Positions 31,452-44,743 of a stretch of 64,000 nucleotides of DNA are shown here, piece after piece. Position 1 is the stretch's first letter, and each line of letters begins with the position of its first letter. The stretch is taken from NCBI GenBank assembly GCA_026120185.1, contig JANUWF010001481.1, forward strand, positions 2,485,001 through 2,549,000, written 5' to 3'. A program made the position numbers and the translations under genes. A model generated the notes under the pieces. The model made no database searches, was not told where the DNA came from, and worked only from the letters and a program-made list of their open reading frames with translations. The stretch comes from Voacanga thouarsii (Eukaryota; Streptophyta; Magnoliopsida; Gentianales; Apocynaceae).

Positions 31452-34400
31452 TCTCTTGCTTTTCCTTGATGCAATAGCCATCCAAGTTGGTTCAAGGTAA
31501 ACTAGCCCTACCTGGGGTAAATATAGGGTATAAGTCTCGATATCCAAACATCATTTGCTCAAATAAATAACTCCCAACCTAATATGTTTAAGCTCAGCTA
31601 GTTATAACAATAATGTCTTAAGCTTTAACATTAATTGATAAAGATTCTTATAGAATAAGATTAATTTGATAAGTCAAAATAAGATAGGTGTTATAAATAA
31701 TAAATAACAAATTATAACAATATTTATTTATTAATAAATAACAATTAAAAAATAAATTTAGTAATAAATAATAAGTACTATTAATAATAAATACTAAATA
31801 ATATTGATAATAAATAACAAATAACACTAACAATAAATAATACATAACATTAATAATAAATAATAAATAATATTAATATTGAACAATATTCGTACGTATT
31901 TATTAAATACATAAGTTTAGATAAAAATTTTAGTAAGATTAATCAATAATAATATGAATTTAAAAGATATTGATATTATATAAATTAATTCCTATTTATT
32001 ATTATGTATATTTAATAACGCTTAATAAAAATATTACTATTTATTTATCTAAAATAATAATATTTTAAGTAATTATTAATTCTGAAAGGATTGATGTTTG
32101 CTAAAATTAATACATTAAATTAAATAATGATACCAATAATATTGATAATAATGATAATAATACTAATACTACTAATAATAATAATAGTAAAAGTAGCACT
32201 AATAATAATTTTAATGACCATAGTGAATTTATTAGTACTAAAATTTTTATATATTCATACACAAATATATCCAATTAATAACATATTGATTTGCCCAAAA
32301 ATAGACTTGTAAAAATTTTCATCACAACAAGGGTGATACTCTACTAGCAATAATATTATCAAGGGTTTTCATGCCAAAAATAACACCATCATAGGAGCAT
32401 AACCAAGCAATGGTGGTATAATGTCCACCATTCATCACAACATCCTTACCAGAGACATAAAGCCTTTAATCATAATGTAATAATGAGCATATAATGATCC
32501 TAAACCATAATCCCACAATAATCTAAAAGCCTCAATATTCATTGCAATCTTCATGTCTTAAAATTATTCCCTTCGCCCAAATACATATCTCCATCCCAAC
32601 ATTATTCAATCAACCTATTAATTCCATAATCTAAAAGCCTTGAGTTAAAAAATTTAAGAAGAAGGCCATGGAAGAAATACTTTTTTGATGATCGTTGGAG
32701 TTGAAGATGTTGTCTTGTCCAATAAAGGTCCTTGAGTGCTTGAAGTGTCCTTTTCCATTTGAAATTTTTCAAAAATGGCCACTTATGGATCGGCCGAGAG
32801 AGAGAGAGAGAGATGATGATGACGAAATGGAGATGAAGAAGTGAAGAAGGAACAAGGTGATTGAATTTACCTTCTTGGTGTTCTTCTTGTTCTTGAAGAA
32901 AAAGCACGTTTGATCTGAATGAGTGATCAACTTTGGTTGTTTTAGTGTTATGGAGTGTGCTATGGATGAATATATGTTTAATCCTGGTTCATTTGAGGGA
33001 TTTTGGAGTGATTTGGGATGAATAGAAGTGTCTAAAGGTTGAAGATGTTTAGTGTGTATTTTTTGTGTTCTTGAGAATGTAAGAGAAAATTGATAGGAAA
33101 TGATATGTGTGATTAGTGAGTGATGGCCGAATGGGCTTGCTAGGGAGGGGGTTTTGGTTATCCTAGGGGAAGAGAGAGAGTTGGTTAGTTTGAATTTCAA
33201 ATTGAGATTAAAATGGAGGTGTTTGAGATAGAAGATTTGTTAATAATGTTTCCTTCTTGAAGGTTTCTAGTCCTTCAATGGTGGGTGGCTAGTCTAGCTT
33301 TGTATTAGTTGTGAAATCGGAGATTATTCCAGCTTTAATGCTAGCCAAAAATGGCTGTACAAGAGAGGAAAAAATTCTAGTTTATTCATCTAGCTAGGTG
33401 AGAGTTTAAGGAAGTAAAAGTTGGAAATTAATTTTCAAGTTTGAAAAGTTTTTAAGGGAGGAAGGCTAGGAGTGGTTTGAGGTGTGTTAATGGAGCTCTA
33501 GTGGCCATGGTAGATGAAGAAGACAAGATGTTTAGTCCATGGCTTCATGGTGGCCAAATTGTTGAAGAGAATTGAGGAAGAAATTGATTGTTGACTTTGC
33601 TAAGCAAGCTCGGAAAATTCTGGGATTTAGCTACAAGAATTCTTAGGATATGAAAGGATTTGTAGTAGAATTTAGAACCATTTTGAAATGGATTTGAAGC
33701 TGAAACTTAGGAGTGTTGGAAGGTCCATTAATAATGGTTTTCCAGCCTCCATCTTGGAGAAGAAGGAGGAAAGTTTCAGGTGTTCTTATGCATGGGTTGA
33801 TTGCTTAATCTCCATGACTAACTCTTGGTAGTTTGCTGAAAAATTTCTGGTTTGGAAAGGCTATACAAGCTGCAAAATTCCAAGACATTTTTAGCTTCAT
33901 GTTTACACAAAATGATTAGTTGATAGCAAGAGTTAAATAGGCAAATGTTGCTGCATTTTTCGAAAATCCAGCCAAGGAGAATTGCTAGAAAAATTTTCAG
34001 ATTTAAACCAAAAAAAGAACAAGGAAAAAAATGTAGCTTTTGAAGAAAAGCTATGGTGATTCAATTGAAAACCACCAACCTATTTTCCTTCCTAGATTTC
34101 GGTCATCTCCAATCTTAAGAGCTGGCATTTTTCTTTCAAAATTCAAGTCCAAGATTATTCCAAGATATTTTATAAGGAAATTAGGAGAATTAAAGAAATA
34201 GGAGTATTTTGAATTTAAATAGGTTAGGAGGACAAAGTTTGCTAAAATGACGGAGACCAAAACTCTTCAAGATTTTCTTTTAGGACAAGATCACATGGTT
34301 AGGATATTACCATTGTATCTTTCCAAGACAACATTCCTAGCTTCATGGAATGTAAGAGGAAAATTCAAACATTAGTTAGGATAATTAAAATTAAAATTTA

Positions 34401-34710
34401 GGTGATGGGATTTGAACTCAAGACCTTAGAGATTAATCACAAAGCTTTAACCACTTAACTACAATAACTCTTGTTCTTATTTTGCCAACCAAATTCTCTT
34501 CCTTTCTAAGCCTTAAGCCTTTTTCCTATTTTGTCCTCAAGCAAAATTTCCTTTTTACCCTTACTACTCAACAAGCATAAATAAACCATACAACCTTTAT
34601 GTCACAATTCTACGCTCACGAATTCATGTAAGAAATATATTTTTATACAATATAATATGATATACACCCCATCCCTCTAACTCTTGGGTAGGTTTAGGTG
34701 GGGTTTTACA
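31452..34710 (-). mobile_element. Gypsy-2 3' LTR, part 2
   Basis: The LTR continues after gypsy-1, collinear with 41,220-44,507, and ends (LTR start on the minus strand) with TTTTACA at 34,710. It contains the inverted A/B-box module (34,409-34,461) and a short GA tract at 32,796-32,812. Together with 15,088-16,149 it makes about 4.3 kb. Open frames within it (for example 32,602-33,200, minus) are not conserved as proteins and are not called. Confidence 0.92.
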
Positions 34711-34730
34711 TCCTTCCCTCTTTAGAAGGA

Positions 34731-36250
34731 TTTCTTCCCGAAATTCAGCGCGTAACATTATCTCAGGTCGGGGTATTTTTGCTTTACTCATTCTTCTGTC
34801 TCGCACATGGCATCTTGGGTGCTATGGTGCTTCCACTGTACCTTCACCATTGGTATCTACTTATTCCGGAGAGTCTTGATACTTCGGTCAAAATTTTAAT
34901 TGGTTTCTCCACATAACTTAAGTTGGGTTGCAATACCAGTAGTTCATCTTTCAGAACATGTCCTCGGTCGGCATTGTACTTCTTCAGTTGCGACACATGG
35001 AATACATCATGTATTCAAGTCAAACCATCCAGCAAATCCAGTCGATACGCAACAGGTCCAATTCTTTCTATGAATGGAAACAGTCCCAAATATCTCGGAT
35101 TCTGCTTTCCATCTTTTGAATGCTTCAAGATTCCCCAATTAGGAGTCAATCTCAAAAACACATTGTCTCTTACCTAGAAATCCAACTCTCTTTACCTATT
35201 ATATGCATAACTATTTTGTCGACTATGAGTTGCTTTCAACCTTTCTCTGATCGGCTTCACCTTATCTGATATTTCTTGAATATAAACTTCTCCAGACTTG
35301 CTTATGTGACCATCGTCCGACTAACTCTAGTACAAAAGCACATGACACTTACATCCATACAATGCTTCATATAGAGCCATATCAATTGAAGATTGGTAGC
35401 TATTATTGTAAGCCAATTCCGCATACAGTACACAATAAATCCTCTTATCCCCAAAATCTAATACGAAGCTCTTAGCATATTTTCCAATATCAGAATAATC
35501 CTCTCTTATTGACCATCAGTTTGCGGGTGTGCTGCCATGCTGATCTTTAAATTAGACCTCATTAACTCTTGAAACTTAGTCCAAAATTGAGACGTAAACC
35601 TCGGGTCTTGGATAGACACGATACTCGAAGGTACTCCATGCAATCTGACTATCTCCCGCACATATGTTTGAGCTAACTTTTCCATTGAGTCTCTTACGTT
35701 TACCGAAATAAATTACACTAATTTAGTCAGTCTGTCAACCACTGCCCATATGTCATCCTTTTGGGTCTTTGCAATAGGTAGTCTGGTAACGAAGTCCAAG
35801 GTTACTTCTTCCTATTATCATTCTGGTTTTGGTAAAAGTTGCAACCGAATTTTTGTGCTCCGCTTTAACTTTCTGATAGGTCAGGCATGTGGAGACATAC
35901 TTCACCATATCCTTCTTCATTCCAGGCCACCAATAGGCTTTCTTCAGATCTTGATACATTATCACTTCTCCCAAATGAATTGCATACTTGCTTCTATGCG
36001 CCTATTCTAAAATCTTATCCTTCAACTGCTGCTTATCAGGTACACATAACCGATCTCAGAAATACATCACTCATGTCTCGTCTTACCAGAAATCACTGCC
36101 TTCCTGCTTAAGTTCTTTGTCCTTGAAAGGTTGAAACTCCGCATTGCTTTCCTGTGCTTTGATGATTTTTTGTCTTAGATCCGGTATTAATTTCAGGTTG
36201 TTAACAATAATCCTTCCTTCCTGCACCTCAGTCCTCCTATCGAACACCTC
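34731..36250 (-). pseudogene. Gypsy-2 integrase and chromodomain tail
   Basis: On the minus strand the zinc domain reads [20 protein letters not shown] and [11 protein letters not shown], so the last zinc Cys has become Tyr. Downstream core and chromodomain-like sequence persist down to about 34,740 as short fragments in changing frames with many stops. The end lies next to the polypurine tract TCCTTCCCTCTTTA (34,711-34,724, inverted). It is an old inactive copy, orthologous in layout to 25,921-27,197. Confidence 0.8.
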
Positions 36251-37720
36251 TTGGACTATTTAAATCTCTTGAATTCTCAATCTGGCCATTTTAACTTCAC
36301 GACTCTGGGCATCGGCAGCTACGTTGGCCTTCCATGGGTGGTAGTTGATAGGACAATGATATTCCTCCAAAAATTCCATCCATCTCCGCTACCTCAAATT
36401 CAAGTCCTTCTGAGTAAAAATATGTTTTAGACTCTTGTGGTTTGTGAACACTTCATACTCGACTCCATATAAATAATGTTGCCATTTCTACAACGTAAAA
36501 ACAATGGCAGCTAGCTCCAAATTATGCATCAGATAATTGACTTTGTGAGGCATAAGCTATTACCTTCATATCCTACAATAACACCGCTCGCAAACCTTCT
36601 TTAGATGCATTAGTATACAAAGCGTAGGGTTTATTTCCCTCTAGCAAACTCAGTACTGGAGCCGTTATTAACCTCCTCTTCAACTCTTGAAAACTTTTCT
36701 CACACTTCTCACCCAGACAAAGGGTACATCTTTTCTTAACAATTGGGTTATAGGTGATGCTAGAGTTGAGAATTCTTTAATAAACTACCTGTAATAACCA
36801 GCTAACCCCAAGAAGCTTCTGATCTCAGTAATGTTCTCCGGCTACTTCCAGTCTAAAATCGCTTCAACTTTTGCTGGGTCCACTTTGATTCCATCCTTGA
36901 ACACCGCATGGCCAAAAAATGACACATTGTCCAGCCAAAATTCGCACTTGCTAAACTTGGCATAAAGCTTGTGCTCTCTCAGTTTTTCCAATACCAGCTT
37001 TAGATGCTTTACATGATCCTTTGCACTCTTAGAATATATAAGTATATCATCGATGAATACCACCATAAATTTATCCAAGTATGGTCAGAAAACATGATTC
37101 ATCAAATCTATAAACACCGTCGGTGCATTAGTTACTCCAAAAGGCACTACTACAAACTCATAGTGACCATATCTAGTGTTGGCAACCATCTTAGGAATAT
37201 CCTCCTCCTTAATCTGCACTTGATAATATCCCTACTTCAAATCCAGCTTGGAGTAACAAGTGGAGCCTTTCAACTTGGGAAACAACTCATCAATTGAAGG
37301 TAGGGGATATTTATTCTTATTGGTCAAATTATTTAACCCCCGATAATCGATGCACGACCTCAAGGTTCTGTCCTTCTTCTTCACAAATAGCATTAGGGCT
37401 CCTCAAGGTGATGTGCTAGGCCTTATGTAACCTTGCTTCACTAATTCTTCTATCTGCTCCTTTAGTTCCTTCAATTCTACTGGTGACATTCGATATGGGG
37501 TCTAGGATATAGGTTCTACTCCGTGAACCAGATCTATAGTGAACTCAACTTCTCGGGGGGAGGGGGGGGGGGGAAGAGAAGTGAATTCTGCTAGAAACAC
37601 ATTAGGAAAATCTTTTACCACCTAAGTATTTTCCAGGGTGCATTGACCATTTGGTTTGTTTATCACGTAAGCCAAATATCCTTGGCATCCTTACTTTTGT
37701 AACTTCTAAGCTTTTGCTCC
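36251..37720 (-). pseudogene. Gypsy-2 reverse transcriptase and RNase H
   Basis: The RT core is readable on the minus strand: [16 protein letters not shown] with the FIDD catalytic box intact at 37,046-37,057, and [13 protein letters not shown]. The 78-codon open piece at 36,842-37,078 is the longest. Frames and stops change repeatedly elsewhere. A 19-nt G-rich run (37,555-37,573, C-rich on the coding strand) replaces the CTCCCAATCGAGAAG region seen in gypsy-1. Confidence 0.82.
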
Positions 37721-38130
37721 AGCTATAAAAAAATTCAATTCTTTCATTCGCTTGTCATTGAATTCCAGCACATCCTAACCAGGTCTAATGAACTAGAAAG
37801 ACTCATTCTTACAATCTACCATAACTTCATGCTTAGCTAGCCAATCCATATCCAAAATTATGTCATAGTCATCGATAGGTAAGACTATTAAGTCTCCTTC
37901 TAAGTTCTCCTTCCCAACTCCAATCTTACAACTCTGCACATACTTGTCTGCCTGCACAATTTTTTCCAATGGCATACCCACCAACAAGGTAAAAGGTAGC
38001 TTTACTCCATCCCAACCCATATGATATGTACAATTCTTGTTTAGATAGGAATGGATGGATCTAGGGTCTATTAAAGCATTAACTGAATGACCTTGGATAG
38101 TAAACGTACCTTCCACCACTGTTGCATTGC
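37721..38130 (-). pseudogene. Gypsy-2 protease
   Basis: The 108-codon open stretch 37,793-38,119 carries ALIDPRSIHSYLNKN, where the family has DSGST, so the active-site Ser-Gly is lost. It continues through DYDIILDMDWLAKHE. It matches gypsy-1 23,776-24,210 and keeps Gln where gypsy-1 has a stop at 24,005. Confidence 0.82.
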
Positions 38131-39292
38131 TCTGACTTCTTCTCGGTTAAGTGCAAAACCCTTTGCTTTCATTTGTGGCTTCTTGGTTCCACTTCCGGAA
38201 GCTCCTACATTATTGGCTTATTTGTCTACCACGGTCTAGGTTGGGTTTCCTTGCCCGATTCGAAGAAGTTTTGGGTAGGTGTTTCGAAGATGCATCGGGT
38301 CTCCGCAATGGAAACATTTCCTTTCAGCTCCCATTGACCAGCAGTTCTTCTCCACATGACTCTTCTTCCCACAATCTCGGCACATCAGGAGATTTTGTTT
38401 AGGACCATTCAGTGGCGTACGTGCTTGCTTTCCTTTGTTCTGCCATTGCTGAAGGGCAGGTTACTTATTAGCTTGCTACCTTGGAAAGGGTCTTGGTGGT
38501 TGCCTTGGTGGTAAGAAAGGTTTCGGTACCATCCTGCTTTTGTCCTTATTCTTGTTTGGGTCACTGCGTTTACTGCCCCGGAGTTTGTCGTTGGTGGAGA
38601 AGGTGCCAAAGCCCTTCTCAGCTCCTGCCTCAAGCCCTTGATGAATTGCCTGGTTCGGTTCTGCTCGGTATCCACTAGTCTCTTGCAATACTTTGACAGT
38701 TGAGTGAAACAAGCGGCATACGAAGCCACAGTCATGCTCCCTTGCTTTAAATTCTGAAACTCATCTTCCTTTTTCTCCACTATCCACTGAGGGATATATT
38801 CTGCTCTAAATGCCTCCACAAAATTAGTCCACGTCCAATCTTGATCCAATAGTTTGTAGTCTTCCTGGACTTACTGCCACCATGCATGAGCCGAGCCTCT
38901 TAGCCTAAATAAAGAAAATTGAACCATCCACTTTTCAGTATATTGGAGTGTAGCAAAGATGTCCTCTATCTGCTTCACCTACTGCTCTGCTTTCTGATCT
39001 TGCTCTGCATCACCCACGAAGGTAGGGGGTTGGAATTTCAGAAACCTCTTCAGAGCTTCATCCTCCCCCTTTTGCTTCCTTCGCTCTGACAAGGTTTGAA
39101 GTATATCAGTCATCTTGTGAAACACTTGCCCCATAGTCATATTAGCAGGCTCTTCAGACCCTACTTCTTGCTCAGGTTCATTCTCATTCCTCTAATTCAG
39201 TAGAAAAGTTAAGTAGTGTCATATTCCAGAGTCACAGGTTCTGCTTCAGGAACCCTTCTGCTGGTTGCTGCTATGTAACGCTTTGGTGCCAT
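38131..39292 (-). pseudogene. Gypsy-2 gag
   Basis: The start codon at 39,292 (MAPK...) aligns with gypsy-1 22,646. The 146-codon open stretch 38,409-38,849 contains DWTWTNFVEAFRAEYIPQWI and SMTVASYAACFTQLSKYC. The first zinc knuckle CRDCGKKSHVEKNC is intact, and the second ends in Tyr instead of Cys. Upstream gag sequence is broken by stops. Confidence 0.82.
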
Positions 39293-39556
39293 TCTATATC
39301 ATTGCCCCCAAAATAATAAGTTATGTAACAAAGTTTAAAAAATTTAAATCCAAGCATGCATTCACATTCAGACTTGAGTAACAGTGGATCATAAGCAAAT
39401 TTTGTATAAATAATAGCATTCTTCAAGATTGGAGTACACCAAGGTACTCTTATTTGCAAAAAATTTGAAATAAAGCAATAAACATAAATGAACCCCTAGC
39501 ATAGGAGTTTATTGAAGCAGTAAATAATAATTTTCTAAACATGAAAAGTTTTTCCT

Positions 39557-40040
39557 CTAATCCTTATCAGAATCCTCGGTGTCGGCATCATACAACCAAC
39601 CCCCAGTGTTCTTAGAAAGTCTATCCCTTCACAATTCACAAATCCATTGTCCATAGGTTTCTTCCTAGGTCTCCTAGAACTCTCCCCGGTTTCAACATAG
39701 TTAGGTGGGGTACAAAAGAAGGTCTAGGCAGAGATTCATAGTCTATCTCCTCCGAATCATCACTATCAGTAGTTAAGTCAATCACAGGGCTAGATGGGTT
39801 TGGGACATACTCCATATCAACACCATCATCCTCACTATCAGTGATCAAGTCTATTATGGGTATAGATGGTGGCTCAATAATTCGAACCTCATCAAGTCTA
39901 TTATAGATGGTGGCCCAGGGTATCATTGGTTGAGGTGTGCGTTGTGGTGCAGTTTGTGGTGTTGGTAAGTCGTCTGGGTAGATAGGGATTGGTGGATGCT
40001 ATTGCTGCCCTTTTTTTGAGGTTCTATACATTCTAACCAT
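39557..40040 (-). pseudogene. Gypsy-2 copy of ORF1
   Basis: This is the homologue of 21,886-22,374. It starts MVRMYRTSKKGQQ, then has a stop (TAG for the Trp codon), a Pro/Gln-rich spacer, and the motifs RIIEPPSIPIIDLITDSEDD and SPVIDLTTDSDDSEE. A frameshift follows after LPRPSFV, yet the conserved C-terminal DADTED ending is still present in another frame. It supports ORF1 as an ancestral part of the family; this copy is broken by one stop and one frameshift. Confidence 0.75.
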
Positions 40041-40140
40041 CCCACATCATAAAAAACCCAGATTAGTCAAAAGATTTTAATCTTAATGAAATAAATCAAA
40101 TATTGTCAATAATTATCTAAACCTAGTATCTGATACCACT

Positions 40141-42562
40141 TGTAACACCTCACTACTTACGTACCTGATTAGTGTTGGGGATGTTGCCCCATCCCTAGGA
40201 CAAATGATCTTTATAACTAGGACTCACAAACGAAATGAAAGAAACGGTCTAAATTTAAATGTATTACAACTCAAAATAATACATGAACAAGTGTAAAAAA
40301 AAACAAATGTTTGCTAGTTTCTCTTAAACTGAAAAAATTCAAAATAAGTCTTCAAAAAAAGGCAACAATAATCAATAACCTTCACAGTAGAATCCACCTG
40401 AAACCATGGCATAAAAAGGTGGTGAGACATAAATCTTAGTAAGCCCGTGTGTGCTTAATGTATTTCAGGTGAAACAGTTCATGTATGCAAGTTGAGAAAC
40501 CTTTATAAAAGAAAGTGCTGGCAAGTCTCAAATAAATTTCACAAGATGAGGAGTGCTATTTTCCTTTCGAATGCTATACATTGTATAAAATAAAAGTAAC
40601 CACTCAAAAAAAAAAAAAAAGCTATGGCACCACACTTTGTGCATCGTGACAAAAGAATATTCAGGATGCCACACTTTGTGCATTCTAATACGAGGTAGGT
40701 GTACGACCCATCATATGAGATACTCCTCTATCTCTATACCCAAACTTATCGGTTGTCCACTCCAGAAATACACAGTCCACTTGACTATACTTGCTAGCTC
40801 GGACCGGTATGATCTACAGAACTGACATCCTATCCGAGAAGGACTCACCCCTCAGAGGTGGCCACCTATTGGGAGACTTATTCTAACCCTTCAAAGGCTA
40901 GTCCTAGTAGTCTACCCTTATTGAGTACTCAACGTTAAGTTTGTCCCCTTTTGGGAAAAGAAAAGTCACCCAATGTGCTTTCCTTGAAATCATAATTATG
41001 GTTTACAAAGTTCTTGTCAAAGTCGATTTTTAGGAAAAGTTTAGCATTTTGTTTAAAATTATTTGCTCAACTTGAAATCGTTTGATGAAATAGAAAAGGA
41101 AAAGAAATTTGTCTATAATTGCATCCTAAATATATTTCCATGCATACAACATGTTTTGACTTGCCGAAGTGGTGTTGAACTTCAAATAGCTTTATGCAAG
41201 GACTTACCTGATCCCTTGCTTTTCCTTAGTACAATGGCCTTCCAAGTTGGTTCTAGGCAAACTAACCCCGCCGGGGTATAAGTCCCAATATCCAAACAAC
41301 ACTTGCTCAAATAAATAACTCCCAACCTAATATGCTTAAGCTCAGCTAGTTACAACAATATCCAGTTATAACAACAATGTCTTAAGCTTTAACATTAATT
41401 GATAAAATATTTTATAGAATAAGATTAATTTGATAAGTCAAAATAAGAAAGGTGTTATAAATAATAAATAAAAAATTATAAAAATATTTATTTATAAACA
41501 AATAATAATTAACAAATAAGATTAGTAATAAATAATAAGTACTATTAATAATAAATACTAAATAATATTATTAATACATAACAAATAACACTAACAATAA
41601 ATAATAAATAATACCTAACATTAATAATAAATAATAAATTATATTAATACTAAATAATATTTGTGATTATGTATTAAATACATAAGTTTAGATAAAATTT
41701 TTAGTAAGATTAATCAATAATAATAGGAATTTAAAAAATATCGATATTATATTAATTAATTCATATATATTATTTATATTTCATAATGCTTAATAAAAAT
41801 ATTACTATTTATTTATCTAAAATAATAATATTTTAAGTAATTATTAATTTCGAAAGCATTGATGTTTATCGAAATTAATAAATTAAATTCAATAATGATA
41901 CAAAAAATGTTGATAACAACAACAACAACAACAACAATAATAATAAGAATAATATTAAAAGTAGTTGTAATAATAATTTTAATGACCATAGTGAATTTAC
42001 TAGCACTAAAATTTATATATATTCATACACACATATATCCAATAAATAACATGTTGATTTGCCCAAAAACAAACTTGTAATAATATTTATTACAACAAGG
42101 GTGATACTCCACTAGCAATAATATTATCAAGGGATTTCGCACAAAAAATAATAGCATCAAGGGAGTATAATCAAACAATGGTAGTATAATGTCCATCATT
42201 CATCACAACATCCTTACTAGAGATATAAAACCTTTAATCATAATGTACTAATAAGCATCCAATGATCCTAAAGCATAATCCAACAATAATCCATAAGCCT
42301 CAATATTCATTTCAATCTTCATGTCTTAAAATTATTCCCTTCACCCACATACATATCTCCACCCCAACATTATTCAATCAACCTATTAATTCCATCATCT
42401 AAAAGCCTTGAGTTCAAAAATTAAAGAAGAAGGTCATGGAAGAAATACTTGTTTGATGATCGTTGGAATTGAAGATGTTGTCCTGTCTAACGAAGGTCTT
42501 CAAGTGCATGAAGAGTCCTTTTTCGTTTGAAGTTGTTAAAGAATGGCCACCATTTGATCGGT

Positions 42563-42612
<50 letters not shown>

Positions 42613-44507
42613 AGATGATGACAAAATGGAGATGAAGAAGTGTAGAAGGAACAATGTGATTGAATTTACCTTCTTGATGTTCTTCTTGTTCTTGAACAAA
42701 AAGCACGTTTGATCTAAATGAGTGATCAAATTTAGTTGTTTTAGTGTTATAGAGTGTGCTATGGATGAGTATAGGTTGAATTCTAGTTGATTTGAGGGAT
42801 TTTGGAGTGATTTGGGAAGAATAGAAGTGTCTAAATGTTGAAGAAGTTTGGTGTGTGTTCATGAGAACACAAGAGAAAATTGAGAACAAATGATATGTGT
42901 GTGCTTAGTGAGTGATGGCCGAATGGCCTTGTTAGGGTGGGGGTTTCAGTTATCCTAGGGGAAGAGAGAGAGATTTGGCTAGTTTGAATTTCAAAATGAG
43001 GAAAAAGTGGAGGTGTTTGGTGTAGAAGATTTGTCAATGGTGTTTCCTTCTTGAAGGTTTCTAGTCCTTCAATGGTGGGTGGCAAGTCTAGCTTTGTATT
43101 AGTTGTGAAATGGGAGATTATTCCAGCTTTAATGCTGGCCGTTAATGGCTGTATAAGAGAGGAGACAATTCTAGTTTATTCATCTAGCTAGATGAAAGTT
43201 TAAGGGTGTAAAAGCTGGAATTTAATTTTCAAGTTTGAAAAGTTTTGAACGGAGAAAAGTTAGGAGTGGTTTGAGGTATGTTAATGGAGCTCTATTGGCC
43301 ATGGTAGATAAAGAAGACAAGATTTTTAGTCCATGGCTTCAAGGTGGCCAAAATGTTGAAGAGAATTGAGGAAGAAATTGATTCTTGACTTTGCTAAGCA
43401 AGCTAGGAAAATTCTAGGATTTAGCTATAAGAATTCTTAGGATATGGAAGGATATGTGAGTAGAATTTTGAACCGTTTTGAAACGGATTTGCAGCTGAAA
43501 CTTAGGAATGTTTAAAGGTCCATTAATGGTGGTTTTCTAGCCGCCATCTTGGAGAAGATGAAGGAAAGTTTTAAGTATTCTTATGCATAGGTTTATTGCT
43601 CAGTCTCCATGACTAACTCTTGATAGTTTGTTGAAAAATTTCTAGTTTGGTAAGGCTATACAAGTTGCGAAATTCCAAGGGATTTTTCAGCTTCATATTT
43701 ACCTAAAATGGTTGGTTGCTAGTAAGAATTAAACAGGCAAATATTGCTGCATTTTTCAAAAATCCAGCCAAGAAGAATTGTTGGAAAAATTTCCAGATTT
43801 GAACCAAAATAAGAACAAGAAAAAAAATGTAGCTCTTTGAAGAAAAGCTATGGTGATTCAATTGAAAACCACTTACCTATTTTCCTTCCTAGATTTTGGT
43901 CATCTTCTATCCCAAGAGCTGGATTTTTTCTTTAAAAATTCAAGTCCAAGATTATTCCAAAATATTTTATAAGGAAATTAGGAGAATTAAGGAAATAGGA
44001 GTATTTTGAATTTAAATAGGTTAGGACATAGTTTGCTACAATGATGGAGAACAAAAATTTTCTAGATTTTCTTTTAGGACGAGATCACATGGTTAGGAAA
44101 TTTCTATTGTGTGTTCCCCAGGAGAACATTCCTAGCTTCATGGAATGTAAGAAGAAAATTCAAACATTAGTTAGAATAATTAAAAATAAAATTTAGGTGA
44201 TGTGATTTGAACTCAAGACCTTAGAGATTAACCCCAAAGCTTTAACCACTTTACCACAATAATTCTTGTTCTTATTTTCCAAAACCAAATCCTCTTTTTT
44301 TCTAAGCTTCAAGCCTTCTCCCTATTTCGTCCTTAAGCAAAATTTCCTTTTTACCCTTACTACTCAACAAGTACAAATAAACCATATAACCCTTATATCA
44401 CAATTCTAAGGCTTATAAATTTATCCAAGAAATATATTTTTATGCAATATGATATTATATACACCTTATCCCTCTAACTCTAGGGTAGGTTTAGGTGGGG
44501 TTGTACA
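40141..44507 (-). mobile_element. Gypsy-2 5' LTR
   Basis: A 4,367-bp LTR, inverted; the LTR start lies at 44,507 and the end at 40,141 next to the primer site. It keeps the splice-donor-like CAG/GTAAGT (41,212-41,220 inverted), the A/B-box module (44,204-44,256) and a GA tract of about 45 bp (42,565-42,609). The open reading frame over the GA tract is a repeat artefact. Confidence 0.93.
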
Positions 44508-44512
44508 CGATG

Positions 44513-44743
44513 TTTAATTTGGTGGATGGAAATGTAATGGTGGCCTAAATGGTTATTTATGGCTGATAAAGAAAAGGGAAGAAACGAAATGGAAAGGAGG
44601 TTTAATTGTTAAGAAAAATAGATTGTTGATGTTATTGGTTTTGATTGATGATTTTATGTTCTGAAAATGTGAAATTGTTGAGTCAGTTATTTCTAAACCC
44701 AGAGGATTGAAGGGTGTTTTGATGGAATATGAAGTGGATTGCG
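44513..44743 (+). repeat. Left arm of inverted repeat, segment 3
   Basis: This continues the arm between gypsy-2 and gypsy-3. It matches right-arm sequence around 59,925-60,140 inverted, including GGTTATTTATGGCTGA and TTTTGATTGATGATTTTATG. The last five bases (TTGCG, 44,739-44,743) are the degraded left target copy of gypsy-3. Confidence 0.88.

Larger units (their letters stand above)
15088..44507 (-). mobile_element. Gypsy-2: Ty3/gypsy chromovirus, minus strand
   Basis: The ends are TGTAACACC (left) and TTGTACA (right). Target duplication is CTATG on the left and CGATG on the right, one mismatch; the uninterrupted homologous site in the right arm reads GCTATGTTTC. Reading right to left: 5' LTR 40,141-44,507, primer site 40,127-40,138, ORF1, gag, protease, RT, RNase H, integrase, chromodomain region, polypurine tract 34,711-34,724, and 3' LTR 34,710-15,088. 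The 3' LTR is split by gypsy-1. Removing gypsy-1 leaves about 14.1 kb. The two LTRs differ at roughly 13% of positions, so this is an old insertion. Family features fit Tekay/Del. Confidence 0.9.

Noticed and set aside
32602..33200. Minus-strand frames of 101 and 143 codons
   Set aside because: They lie inside the gypsy-2 LTR. The equivalent frames in the 5' LTR differ in length and sequence, so no protein constraint is visible.
40141..44507. Second independent gypsy element on the minus strand
   Set aside because: It is the 5' LTR of the same gypsy-2 element whose 3' LTR is split by gypsy-1. Internal order and target copies join them.
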